Source: Erigeron canadensis (taxonomy: Eukaryota; Streptophyta; Magnoliopsida; Asterales; Asteraceae). From it: a stretch of DNA of 64,000 nt. Positions 11,526 through 23,508 of this stretch are shown piece by piece. The notes beneath the pieces were generated by a model, which worked only from the letters and a program-made list of their open reading frames with translations, was not told the origin of the DNA and searched no databases. Location: NCBI RefSeq assembly GCF_010389155.1, contig NC_057764.1, positions 41,176,275 through 41,240,274 of the forward strand. Direction: 5' to 3'. How positions within the stretch are numbered: the first letter of the stretch is position 1; every line of letters starts with the position of its first letter. Made by a program: the position numbers and the translations under genes.

Positions 11526-11819
11526 GTAAGTCTTTTTGCTTCTTCTTTAACTGTGTTACTTTACTTTTATGTTTATCGATGACTGTTGATATGTGTATGT
11601 GGCTTGATTGTGAAAAAGTTTGGATCTTTTTGATGGGTTTTAGCTAAAGATTACATTTTTCCGGGTTTTCATTTCGGGTTCGTTTTGTTAGCTGGTTTAA
11701 TTGATCGTGTTCTTAAGGTTACTAAGTAATTTTGTTGGGTTTTCTTGATATGACCTGATTAGAAGATTTTATTTATGTAATTGAGTATATATATATATAT
11801 TGGTGTTTATATTTTCTGT

Positions 11820-11932
11820 CAACAACAGCAACAAGGATTCACAATCCTGCCGGGGGGTATTTGCGGTATAGACTTTATCCATGGGTAGAGTCGTAGAGAG
11901 GCTGCGTCGTTGTTAAGAAATTTTGTGTTTTA
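11820..11932 (+). mobile_element. TS-like SINE fragment
   Basis: The order CAACAACAGCAACAA, GGGGGGTATTTGCGG, TATAGACTTTATCC and GTAGAGAGGCTGCGTC recalls the 3' part of the plant TS SINE family (CAAC repeats, GGGGTATGGGG, CAGACCTTACCC, GTAGAGAGGCTG). The second copy of the surrounding duplication lacks this insert, which supports an insertion. Confidence 0.55.
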
Positions 11933-12364
11933 TTAAATGTTTGTGTGTGTGTGCTAAATATATGTTATGCATGTCAAGTATTAAAAGAATAGCTTAGCTA
12001 GTAGCTAATTAAATCTATTAATAAAAGTGCATTTGTGGAGTTATTTTAAGTAATCTAGTTTTTTTTACATAAACTTAACTTATTTGGATATGCACCATCT
12101 TTTATAAAATGTAAAGTATATATTGATCAGAGGGTGTCAGGGAGTGCTTATAGCTAGTTGTGTTTTTTGTATGCCAAAGAGCAGGTTGGAGTGCTTGACT
12201 ATTAGGTGCGTTTTAATTTATTTTAGTGGAACAACACAGTAATTTATAAGTTAGGTAGGTGCTGCCGATTTTGAATGCATGTTTTAAGCGATAAGTACTT
12301 ACATATCTTACCAAACATCCTCTTAAGATTGAGAAAAAATGTATAGAAATGTACAATAGTTATC

Positions 12365-12660
12365 ACTTCAGTGACGTGAGAAAATATGTGAATACCAAAG
12401 CATCAAGAAAAACAGTAGCATATGTTTGAGAGCACCGCTTTGGTGACGTGAGAATTTATGTAGATACAAAGAAACAAGTAACTAGTAGCGTGGATACCAA
12501 AGCAACAAGGAAAACAGTAGCATACGGTTGAGACTTGAGAGCACCGCTTCAGTGATGTAAGAAATTATGTGGATATCAAAGCAACAAGGAACATAGTAGC
12601 ATATGGTTGAATGCACCGTTTTAGTGACTCATTGATGCGAGAAAATATATAATTTGGGGA
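12365..12660 (+). repeat. Imperfect repeat of about 80 bp, about four units
   Basis: Each unit reads roughly CACCGCTTCAGTGACGTGAG, then AAATATGTGGATACCAAAGC, then AACAAG.AAA.AGTAGCATA and GGTTGAGA. Units start near 12365, 12434, 12545 and 12613. One and a half further units are in the other copy of the duplication at 13449-13545. Units carry GTGACGTGAG, which contains an ACGT core; any regulatory role is only a possibility. Confidence 0.7.
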
Positions 12661-12857
12661 TTTGGTTTTGATTTGTTTAATTGATTGTGTTGTTAAGGAA
12701 GTTAACTAGTTTTTGCGTTTCTTTATTGATATTGTCTGATTAGAAGATTTGCTGTAATTGAAATTTTATTTATTTATTGATGTTTATATATTTTTTAATG
12801 TGTGTGTGTGTCTATACAAATACACATATACAATTATGTTATATAAGCTTATAAACC

Positions 12858-13085
12858 ACCATCGAGGTTGCCTAATGGTTAGGCGTCTTGTTTTCTTAGA
12901 AGAAGTCTTAAGTTTGAAACCTTCCTAGGTAAACATCTTGGGGGTGACCAAGTAATTGTCAATGGGGATACCCCAGCTAGGACACGTACATCTGAGTCTA
13001 ATAGACTCGCCATCTATGGGTCCCAAGAACAGGAAAACCTCCCTTGTTTACCAGATTTATGTAAGCATAGATTATAAAAAAAAAT
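12858..13085 (+). mobile_element. tRNA-derived SINE
   Basis: The head GAGGTTGCCTAATGGTTAGG is A-box-like (TGGTTAGGCGTC) and is followed by AGTTTGAAACC as B box, a unique body of about 150 bp and a 3' run of 9 A. The other copy of the intron duplication lacks this block between TTATG and TAGCT.AGCTAG, so it is an insertion that occurred after the duplication. Confidence 0.7.
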
Positions 13086-14865
13086 AGCTCAGCTAGTATC
13101 CACTCTAATTTTAAAGAATGTGTATTTGTGGAGTTGTATTGTATAGTTTAGATTTAGATTTTGGATATAAAGTTCAATTTATTTGGATATGGACCATCTC
13201 TTATGAAATGAAGCTTATGTATATAAGTGGGCGTTTGGGACCGATTATAGTTTGTATTTTATTTTATTTTTATGCCAAAGAGCAGTCTGGAGAGTTTGCT
13301 ATTAGGTCATTTTAGCTTATTTGAAGGGAGAAATGCATTAATTTATAAATCAGGTAAGGGATGCTGATTTTAAATATAGGCTTTAAAGTCTTAAGCGCTT
13401 TAAAAGTATGCCATATAAGATTTGGTTTTATGTAGGAATTTACAGTTATCACCGCTTCAGTGACGTGAGTAAATATGTTGATACAAAAGCTACAAGAGAC
13501 CTAGTAGCATACGGTTGAGATCACCGCTTGAGTTACGTGAGACAAAATAGTATCCTTCTATTTTTGTTATACACCCGATAGAATTTATAGAAACAGAGAT
13601 AAGAAACTGCTTTTAATAGCATGTGTGTGTATATATATATATTTTTTGAACGGCAGGATCGATAGCATATATTAATTATTTAAAAAGTTGGAGCTTCGGT
13701 TGTTAGCTGTGTAGCTAGTAACTTTCAGATTTAAATGGATGTTCATGATTTGTATAGCTTCAAAAAATGCAAAGGAGAATTAATTTTGTCAAAAATAGTG
13801 TTTTAATTAGCTACCTAACTTGAGAAGTATGTCTTTATGTGACGTGGGACAAAATTGGAAAATATTTTTAATACACTTCTTAGTTCTTACGGTGAACAAA
13901 GATATGCATTGCATATATGTCTGTCATGACCTGTTGTTTAAGAATTACAAATAATACATGAAATATAAATAGCACGCATTAAATATAGGCATCTACTTTT
14001 ACAAATGAGAAAAATCATAGGTTTGGCATTCTAGTTGCTTGAAAAACGCATAATGAACTAATGTTTATTGATAATTTACGAAGTTTGAATTTCTCCTTGC
14101 TTGAGAAGTAAAGAATTCATTGGAGGGTATTGTTAAATTGTTCAAAATGATTACTGAATTTTTCTTATGTGGTTAATAATGTGTTCTTTAAATACAATCA
14201 CCTCTTGTCACGACTGAGTGAACCCGAATGCCGAAGTTTTTTCGAAAGGCAATTTGCAAAGACGACGTGTGAAATCACGGTAATCAATGCTGTTTTTATA
14301 TAATAAAAAATCTGCAGTCATCTTTTTGATCACCAAATTAAAACAAGAAACGCAACTCCTTTGACAATCAATATGTTTTTCCATCTTTTTTGTTTTACAC
14401 TATGCTACGTGTATAGATGTGTTTGCTCCATTTAATTGTAAGAATACTGACTCGAATTTATTAGAGCTGTTCAAAGTCTTCTTTAGGCTGTACTTAGACT
14501 TCTTAGGTCCTGCAAGACACGGATTGTTATTTTGGATTCTATGATTCTCTGCGTTTTAAGAAGCTATCTCCCATTAGTGTAGATAGAAGATGCATCTGTG
14601 TTTTATTTGTTGGTTTGTGAATTTACACTTGATGATGATCTTTCACTGAGAAGTAAAATTCCCGTTTGTTAATAAAATAAATTGATGGGTTGTATTAGTA
14701 TTTTTTGTATATGTCATATAAGCTTTTATGGAAGAAAAATGCTAAAACCCATTTGTTTACTTGATACTAAGACTGGTTTCTGTTGTGATTCGGTGTAGGG
14801 TTTTGGTCAGAAGGTCTAAGTTTGAGTGTTAACGAATGCTGAAAGTGTAAGGAGGGTTTGGTAAA

Positions 14866-16803
14866 ATGTTGGAGGCACCGAAGTTTACAGGCATGATGGG
14901 CCTAAACAATGGCCATGATAATTTTGTTGACCTGTCACAAGGGTTTTATCATAAGCTCGGTGAGGGTTCAAACATGTCAATCGACAGTTTCAACAGCTTA
15001 CAGATGAGCAACGGTGGAGGTTCGGTTGCAATGTCTCTAGATAACAGTAGTGTCGGGTCCAACGAATCTCACACTCGTATATTAAATCACCAAGGTCTCA
15101 AACGTAACAAGAATTATACTGATGCTCAGAGTGTTAATAGAGGACGTGTGTCTCAGGGTTTAAGTGACGATGCCTTGGCCCGAGCCCTACTGGATCCTCG
15201 TTTTCCCACCGAGGGGCTTGAGAATTTCGATGAATGGACAATTGATTTAAGGAAACTCAGCATGGGACCCGCTTTTGCACAAGGTGCTTTTGGGAAGCTG
15301 TATAAAGGTACTTACAATGGTGAGGATGTTGCTATCAAGCTTCTTGAAAAACCTGAAAATGACTTAGATCGGGCTCAGCTTATGGAGCAACAGTTCCAGC
15401 AGGAAGTAATGATGCTTGCAAGATTAAAGCACCCGAACATAGTAAGGTTTATTGGTGGGTGCCGGAAACCAATGGTGTGGTGTATTGTAACAGAATATGC
15501 GAAGGGTGGCTCAGTTAGGCAGTTTTTGACTAAGAGACAGAACCGATCGGTACCTTTGAAGTTAGCGGTGAAGCAGGCTTTGGATGTTGCTAGGGGAATG
15601 GAATATGTACATGCACTTGGATTGATTCATAGAGATTTAAAATCGGACAATCTTCTAATTTCAGCTGATAAGTCAATCAAGATTGCTGACTTTGGAGTTG
15701 CTCGAATTGAGGTGCAGACCGAAGGAATGACACCAGAAACCGGAACTTACCGCTGGATGGCTCCGTAAGTGCATATAATTTTTCTAATGTCAATTGTCCT
15801 TAATCAAATTCAATGTCTTTCGATGTGTGAAATGTTTTGAAGATTGGTAGGGTAGTCATGCTTGTAAGCTGTTCTATGTTGCATATATCACTAACTTCTT
15901 CTCACTATATGGCTAGCATTCAATGTAGAGGTGGCTTAAGGGAGATGACTGGCAGGATGGGATGGGATGGGTTGTGCCTATTCAAAACTCCTTTGACCAG
16001 TTTCATCCTTTATAGGAAGTTTTTGTATTTATAATATCTAAAGGGGGCAACCAGTTAGATTTGGAATATGTTTTGATACACATACGCGCACATATTATAT
16101 ATATAAATATATGCATACCAGAGGTGGCATAATGAGCAAGGCACTGGCGGTTGGGTAACAGGTCAGTAGTCTCAGAACAGGTAGTATGTCATGGACTCAT
16201 GGCCGTTGGATTGGGTTATCTGAAGTGTTTAAGTTTTTATTAATAATTAATGTGTTAATTGTTGAATATAGTTACAAAGATTAATTTGTGTCAGTGATGA
16301 TCTCTGTGTCATTTGTTAGCTTCAATTGCTCTCGTTTTTGAACTGTTATTCACCTGTTAAAGATTTCTCAAAATTGTCACATCTAGTACATGCACATATA
16401 TACGTTTTTGTATATCATTTGTACACACTTGTGATCACACCCCTTTTGCTCTTATTATTGCAGGGAAATGATCCAGCATAGGCCTTACACACAGAAAGTA
16501 GACGTGTACAGCTTCGGTATAGTGCTCTGGGAGCTCATCACTGGAATGCTTCCATTCCAAAACATGACAGCTGTGCAGGCGGCGTTTGCTGTTGTTAATA
16601 AAGGAGTCCGCCCGACCATCCCACAAGACTGCCTTCCAGTACTTGGTGAAATCATGGTTCGCTGCTGGGACGGAAATTCAGATGTGAGACCACCATTTAC
16701 CGAAGTTGTGAGAATGTTGGAACATGCGGAGAACGAGATTATGACCACAGTCCGGAAGGCTCGGTTCAGATGCTGCATAAGTCAACCCATGACTACTGAT
16801 TGA
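14866..16803 (+). CDS. Raf-like (MAPKKK-type) serine/threonine/tyrosine kinase
   Basis: Two coding exons, 14866-15764 and 16464-16803, join in frame to 412 residues; the intron (15765-16463) has GTAAGT and TTGCAG borders. The N-terminal about 125 residues are Ser/Asn-rich and low in structure. The kinase domain follows: glycine-rich loop [12 protein letters not shown] (137-148), VAIK lysine (158), catalytic loop HRDLKSDN (255-262, Asp257), DFG (275-277), GTYRWMAPE (293-301) and a C-terminal RCCISQPMT tail. The whole chain closely resembles Arabidopsis At4g31170/At2g24360-type group C Raf-like kinases, soluble enzymes of plant stress and hormone signalling. All catalytic residues are present. 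The ATG agrees with the family N-terminus MLE(A/G).KFTGM. The substrate cannot be told from sequence. Confidence 0.93.
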
Positions 16804-18583
16804 TGATGTGTGAAGGATGAATATAAGAAAAAGAAAAAGGTAAAGAAAATCGACAGGTGAAAAAAGGAGGTGATTTGATGTCACCTAAATGTGTATCTAT
16901 TATCAGGGTAAAATTTCTTTCTTTCAGATAGGGTGAACAAAGGAAGAAAATTATAATATGAACTACTTGTTTTATGGCTTTTTATTTTTGTTCTTTTGCT
17001 TTTTGCTTTTATCTTATGTTGTTGAATATTTATGGATTGTGTTGCTGAATTAGTAGTAATGGAGAAGATTTGTGTTGTATTTATCCACATATATATAAGA
17101 TATGATCATAATTGCTATGATATGATGTTTCTTCCAAGTATTTAGATACTAGTTAAATATCTAACATGTTTACATAATCTCAAATCGGCCAGTAACTGAA
17201 TGATTTAGTAGAGACATTGTGAAAGTGATGAAGAATGATGGTTGTTCACGATTCAAGTTATATTGGTATAAGTCACGTTTTAGCTAATCTGGCCGTTTTG
17301 GAATTAATTGTGATCATTTTGCTCTTGTATAGTAGCAGTAACATTGCCGCCTGCACTGGAAGTGATCAAAGTATCAAGATTACTTTATTCTAATATATGT
17401 TTGACTCCTAACATACTTGCTCTCAGTTGAATAGTTTATGTATTATATGGAGATCGGATAACACAGATACAAGAACACATTATCTTTTTCTACCCTTTTG
17501 TAGAAAGCAACACTTTTTCCAGCCCAAAAAGTGCAACATCACACATTTTGTATACCACCACCAATTGTTACATTTTGCCAATGTATACAGAAGCTTTGAT
17601 ATTTAATGCAATATCTATAGTATCTACTGTAATTACTTTGCCAACATTTAAACAGGGGAAATAGGTACCCCTTTTCTGACTTTCCAGGCAACACTAGGCT
17701 AAAAAACCAATGGAATTTTGAAGTAAGTTTTTACCTAATGCTATATTGATTAACCACCCATTGGAGACCTCCATACCGCCTACCAAACTACCCTGCTTAG
17801 AGTAATGTTGCCGGGCTCGTCATCAATAGCATAGTTGTTAAGACTCTTGCCAATCACTAGTCAACTTGTATGAGTCTAGTCGCATAAAAAAAGTGGCGAC
17901 TTTTAGTTGCTCCGGAATCTTACCCTGACTTGCGAGTTGGGTGAGTCACAACTACCATGGGTATTTCTCAAACCATTCACCATTGAGATGTGGCTTTTCG
18001 AGTTCGTTCTTTTTTGTTGGATCCGTCGTTTGGGTATCGAGCATCAGTTCAATCATGAATGTCATGGATTTGCAAGTCACTTTTTCCCTCTTAAGGTCAA
18101 TCACTGGTTCAAAAAGTAGGTGCCAGATGCACGAGTCAAGCATGTTGGATGACCTTGTTGAAGCGATAAATTTTAGGTTAAGCAAGGGTCACATGGACCT
18201 AAAATAAGTTTTTAACAATGAACTTATTTCGATGCAAAAACTGTAAATTTGTGAAGTTTGACTTCAAAAGTTAGACCACATTGTATGCAGGAATGTAGTT
18301 TGACTTCTGAGGTCAAAATTGCTGTGTTTCAAATGTAAATTTTAATCAGGATTTTCTGATTTTACTCGCTTTGTAGTTTGTTTTTTAAAATATATTCCAA
18401 ACTTCAAATTTAAACATAACTGTTTAAACATATTAACATAATAATTCAAACTTGAAAATTAAACGTTAGATTAGTTGATAGATTCACGCTTCATCATCAT
18501 TTTGTCCGTATCAAGGTAACCTATCAACAGCCATCCTCCAACTCAACATTTCAAACACGTCAAGTTTCTGCTTCCTGTGACGC
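16804..18583. other. Intergenic; no supported gene
   Basis: 16804 to about 17100 is probably the 3' untranslated region of the kinase gene. Reading frames at 17.9-18.2 kb are short and show no family motif or splice partner. 18518-18551 repeats 33 bases of the glutamate-receptor-like fragment at 22190. Confidence 0.5.
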
Positions 18584-20420
18584 TTAGGCACAGTCGCGCA
18601 TCTTTTCATCAGCAATGCCTATCATAACAAACACAATAATGGGATCAGGAATTTATAACTGTTTTAATATAGTTGACTTACAAACAAAACAATAACTTTT
18701 CATTTGATTTTAGTCTTGCTTTCTTAAGCGTATCTTCAGCATGCAGATGTACTGTTTAGGTCCAGCCAAATGATTATAGTTGATGCTCTAACAAGAACAT
18801 CATAGTTGATGCTCTAAAAAGAATATCATTGATGCAGCCGTGCCTAAATGAACATGTCATTGATTTGTAATCCCAAACAGCTTTTGGCTGGGATCACACG
18901 TACGTAGGACAAACATAATTTTTTATACTAAATCACAATGACATTGTTATCTTATTTTGCTATACATTTGTTGATTTTGCTAAGTTATAAACATGACTTC
19001 CGGTAAAACAAAAAAGATATGTAATTGTTACCAGGAGCTGTGACCACGGTTCCACTTGATTCACCAGCTGGTTCATAATGGTCAAGCTTGAGCACAGATA
19101 TTCCCTCCCGCACTTCATCTGCAATACCTAATTAGTAACTCATTGAACTATTGGAATTTTAAACCGAAAAAAATGGAATGATACCTAAAATTATCTGTTT
19201 AATTGGTAAATTTACTTTGGGTTTAAAATTAGAAATGATAGTCACAAATTCAAATCGCATGCGTTCTCAGCTCACTGAATCATTCCCATCTGTAGGGACC
19301 ACGGAACATAACTACGGTTTCTTTTTTTTTCCCATGCACACACAACCATCCAATTAGAATCGCCCTAGTAGTTTTTGATTTATTACTGATGAATCATATT
19401 TTTTTAGATATTTTTTTATAAAATAAAACTACAATACAAACCAAACAATAAGCAGCAATATCTTACATTCATTCCCATTCTCATTCCACAGCATAATCAA
19501 ACCTATACCTATAGTGATTCCCGCTAACAAACCAAACACGCCATGACTTCTTCAGAAACAATTTTTCAAAACTTGTGTTTACAAAGTAACTCGAGAGACT
19601 AAATGTTAATTGACATTTATAAAACTAACCGTCCAATGAAAATGTCCCACGACTAGTCACAATATAAGAGTGGACTGAATTGTTACCAGAAGCTGCAGCG
19701 GCAGTTACATTTGACTCGCCCGGATCCTCGCGGTAGCGCTTCATCATACGTGCAGTGAACTCTTCATCTACAAGACCTGTTAAAACAACCAAAGCAGTTA
19801 TACCATAAAGAGCCAAATGTAATTTTTTAACTTATTTGCGATTTGGTTCGGGGAATCCTTTGCTTGTTTAGTTGGCAGATTTATGTTTTGAAGACTTTGA
19901 ATGTAAACTCAAGCAAATGACTTGATTAATTAACCTTTTTATCATAAAGATAACTCTTGAATCATCAGTCAAACAATTAAACAAAGTATTTGTAATTAAC
20001 ACAGTAATACAGCACTTGTGTAAACAATTAAACAAAGTATCGACATATCTTAAAACCCACAAAGTATGAGTGAAAGAAACAAACAGCCCAAAAGTGTAAC
20101 TGTTGCTAGAACAAGAAGCAGCACTCACGGGTTTTACAGTTCAAGATCTTGGGGGCTGGCATAGGTGGGTCCTGATTAAACAGCCTTTTATATTCCTCGG
20201 CTTGAGCTTTGGTAGCTAAAAGTTAAGCATAAGACAAGTTAGTTATTCAGCCTACTAATTATTTCATTACTGAAATTAATGAGAGTGGTTCAAATTGAAC
20301 AACTATTATGTATAAAACTACAAGAGCACTTACCACAAGTTGCTTCATATAGGTCTGTTAAAAAAAAGGGACTGCAGCCCGAGGGGACAGTGCCGAATCT
20401 TTCCACAATAGCTCTGTGAT
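18584..20420 (-). CDS. Unrecognised gene, 3' part, with repeated exons
   Basis: Five minus-strand segments with consistent borders and phase: 20420-20334, 20215-20129, 19776-19687, 19127-19032 and 18618-18584 (stop TAA). All borders are GT-AG and every junction is phase 1. The peptide includes VERFGTVPSGCSPFFLTDLY and AQAEEYKRLFNQDPPMPAPK. Exons 3 and 4 are alike: each has VDE or ADE near the start, then (D/E)P.GES and V(V)TA, and both end before the same donor GGTAACAATT; exon 5 again starts GIADE. I do not recognise the family. The 5' end is missing: upstream sequence ends at about 20672, where a YTH pseudogene begins. It may be a truncated gene or a pseudogene; no interrupting stop is seen. 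Confidence 0.5.
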
Positions 20421-20671
20421 CTAAAGCAGCAGAATAATAATAAAAGTTAACAGTAATCGTAATAAGCCAAAGATCAGTGCGTAAATATATATATCGAGCA
20501 AATTAAGCAATCATTCTTTTCATGGCTAGCTTGTTGTATACAGAAAGAAGCCGGTGTTGGGGTAAAGTAATGGCGTGTAGAGTTAACTATCATATCATTT
20601 CAGTTAATAAAACTGAGCAAATAAGAACAGAAACTGAAAGACGATGAGGGTCATAGATTATATATAACAAA

Positions 20672-22177
20672 TTAGTGTTTACCTTTGGCTTTGATGCCCT
20701 AGGTCCTCTGTTACGAACACTGGTAGTACCATGTGATTCACCAAGCATACTAATCCCATCCCTATGTTTCCCGCCTTTATCTGGAAAAAAACGATTCAGA
20801 CGACTAGCTTCCCCCCTTGGAAAACGGAACTACTATTATACCCACGGAAAGGTCCACTTTGTGGGTAGCCGTTTTGTGGAGGAACCAGGTACTGACCCAT
20901 ACCCATATGCTGTTTGCTGCTGTGGAATCTGGAAATCAAGAACACGTTAAAGGTAATATCAGCAAAAAAACAGAAAACTAGATATCTCATACCCGTATAT
21001 TATCACATATACAAGGTGGCTTATGTTTCATCTCAGATATATTGGAAATCGCCTAAAGTTATTTTAGGCATAATTAAAGATATATGTTACTATCTCTAAT
21101 GATACTTTTATAATGAGGTTCATACAGCATGAAGAGGTTAAAAAAAAAATTAAACCAAAGTGAAGAACCTTATGATGCTTATCTGGCTTGAAAAGATTCA
21201 AAATCTTGAACCTTTTTATACAATTAAGCACAACTTAATTCTTTTTTTTCAACTACAACCAAAATTTTCAGATACTTAACGTGAAATTGATTTACAAAGA
21301 TTTAAAATGTTTAACCATAGTAAAGATTAGCTTACGTAAATTGTTGATGTGACAACTGACAACATTATGAACCTTTTACAGGTTAAACCAGATAATGTTT
21401 TTTTTGTGATCATAACTAATGGGTAATAAGTGTTTGCAACCTGACCCGGTATTCAACCCCTGCCCTCTGGAATGGAGTACTGAAAAAAAGAAAGCATATT
21501 TAGCTCAAAAAATGGGACTTGATGTGGTGAAAACAGCTGGCCATCAATCATTATTGGAGGTAAAGGACTAGCAACCGGAGAATACTGGCCATATGCCACC
21601 TGGGTGTCGAACCCATACGCAGGGTGAAATAATAGCGATGCATTATAATTCTACATTGCCTACATCAGATCAAAAAACGTGTTATTTTGATGGTTAGTAA
21701 ATGAGAGAATGTTGATTCCTAGAAAATAAATAATGTATAGTATATACACTAACATAATGGTATCCAGTCTCACCGGAGGCACAATTTGCAAGTTAATGGC
21801 ATGGACATAGTTTGAATAATCACCCCAGAAAACAGAGCCATCATCATAACCTGATGTTGAAACACACAAAATCACAGTAGATCATGAAATATCCCTATAA
21901 TTCAAAGCAACTAGGAAATTGGGAAAGAAACATGGGCATTTAATATTAATATGAGCAAATAGCTAAGCACATGAAACAAAAATAATCTTAACCAATAGCA
22001 TCAGTTATCGTCTACTCATCACATGATGCTGGTAGGGGTGCCAAATGGGTGGGTTGCTGGTAATGGGTCAAAATGGGTACTTTTTGGGCTATGTCAGATA
22101 GGTAAGATTGACCCCAAACATTCTTTATCCAATAACTTGTCTAAAATATGATATACTACGATTTAACAAACTCGATA
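20672..22177 (-). pseudogene. Broken copy of the YTH (ECT) gene, exons 4-6
   Basis: This segment matches about 38174-39904 of the intact YTH gene on the same strand, introns included. Recognisable are exon 6 (about 20691-20934), the 5' part of exon 5 (about 21524-21655) and exon 4 (about 21775-21860). Exon 6 has a CCCCCC run where the parent has CCCC, a 2-nt insertion that shifts the frame. About 350 bp of exon 5, with its splice donor, are deleted (parent about 38880-39238). No YTH domain is left. Homology stops sharply at about 20672 and 22177. Confidence 0.85.
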
Positions 22178-22189
22178 GTATATTTTGTC

Positions 22190-22370
22190 ACAGGCAACCT
22201 ATCAACAGCCATCCTCCAACTCTCAGAAAACGGCGACCTGCAAGGAATTCACTTGATGCACTTCTCAAACTGCCAAAGTCCAAGAGAACAGGCTCACGCA
22301 CACACAGAAACTTGTGGGGTCTAATAATGAAAGGTTGCTGACACAAAGGCCAACAATTGGCAGAATAGGT
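22190..22370 (+). pseudogene. Glutamate-receptor-like (GLR) gene fragment
   Basis: After CAG at 22193 the + strand encodes NLSTAILQLSENGDLQ, which matches the conserved segment of plant GLR channels just after the ligand-binding lobe and before the last membrane helix. The frame then breaks (stop near 22243). Downstream the sequence is open only in shifted frames up to a donor-like TAG|GTAAGT at 22369. A piece of 33 bases recurs at 18518-18551. Confidence 0.55.
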
Positions 22371-22708
22371 AAGTTCCAGTCAGGAACTGAAGTTGATGAA
22401 CCGTTAACAAAGCATATTAAAGGTATCAGATTCAGCCCATCTATGGGTCAATTTACGTTTAATTTAAACTTAAGCAGTCAAATAGAAGTAAAAAAGAGGA
22501 ACAGCGAAGTAACTTGTAACAATAATAAGGTAATGTTATCCTATATGCGAAACCTAGCACAGAAAGTTTGTTCACAGGAAGATTAACATCCCAAACATAT
22601 AAATAAACAAACACTAAGTACATTTATTCATTTGTAGATAAATAAAAACTAACCGACAACACCAAATGTTCACAAACAAACTAGCGTGATGGAGGCTATA
22701 AATACTAG

Positions 22709-23465
22709 CTAGACGACATTCTTTTCCAAAGGCCAATGGGCAGCACGCATGAGGATGGTGACCGCTTGATTATGAGAAGCATTTTTGCAGCGTATCTTGT
22801 ATATCTTTTCGACATCCTCAGGAGTCTTGCGATTAAATATTATGTCAAACACTTCTTCAAACAACAGGTTAAAGAGGCTATCGATCTTCAAGTTGCCAGC
22901 AGCCAGCCGAGCAATCAACTTATCAACAGCATATATATGATTATATAATACTAATTTATTGTCGATTGATACATACACGACGACCTTAATTAAAAAAACA
23001 ATGCGAATGTAGTAATTTATTCATTCAATCATTCAATAATAATAATAATACTCGTAATAAAGAATGAAAAAAAAAATAAGAAGAAAGGTAGGTAGGTACA
23101 TGAATAAGATCAAGAAAAAGATCGTCATCATGATGGTTATCCTTGATGCGTTGGAGAAAATCGGAATCGAATTCCTTGCGCTTGCTTCGGAGGAGGTTTT
23201 GGTCATGGGCATAAACGGTCCTGATCTCCCCGCGTTTCTTGCAGAATCGAAGAGCCATTTTAAGGATGCTGGTTTTACTGATATTCAACGTATGCTTTTC
23301 GAAATATGTACTCCCGTAAAATGTACGGAGCATATCAGACTCCTTCAAACATTTCTTATCGATCTTGAACCATTGCCCGTTCTGCTTGATACGCCACTTC
23401 TTCTTCATCTTCTTCTCCTCCTTCTTATCTGTTTGCTCCGCCGGTGCAAAGTCTACTCCTGACAT
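22709..23465 (-). CDS. Divergent SKP1-like protein
   Basis: Two exons, 23465-23100 and 22918-22709, join in phase 0 to about 191 residues. SKP1 proteins link cullin 1 to F-box proteins in SCF ubiquitin ligases. The N-terminal half has the BTB/POZ-like pattern (ESDMLRTFYG, then ISKTSILKMALRFCKKRGE, then FDSDFLQRI and LFLDLI, matching LFDLI of SKP1). The second exon has the C-terminal helices (IDSLFNLLFEEV, NRKTPEDVEKIYKI, AHWPLE). A Lys-rich N-terminal stretch is unusual. The acceptor used by the sister copy (CGGCAG at 1836) is CGGCTG here, so splicing needs an upstream AG (22919-22920), which adds about six residues; the donor GTACCT is also weak. It could be functional or decaying. Confidence 0.65.
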
Positions 23466-23508
23466 TCTCGTCGGTTGTTCCAAGAAACTGATTCCCTTGA
23501 TTTTATAA

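Larger units (their letters stand above)
11640..13560 (+). repeat. Tandem duplication of about 1 kb inside the leader intron
   Basis: About 11690-12400 and 12660-13560 align as direct copies. Shared blocks in the same order include GATTAGAAGATTT (11757, 12738), TTTGTGGAGTT (12032, 13124), TTATTTGGATATG.ACCATC (about 12078, 13170) and ATGCCAAAGAGCAG (about 12171, 13272). Identity is moderate, so the duplication is old. Each copy carries a different SINE that the other lacks. Confidence 0.8.

Noticed and set aside
11297..11647. Plus-strand open frame before the kinase
   Set aside because: It is low-complexity, CT-rich and runs across a strong donor; a leader exon explains it better.
17907..18207. 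Reading frames at 17.9-18.2 kb as a gene
   Set aside because: Three overlapping frames on both strands, no family signal and no splice partners.
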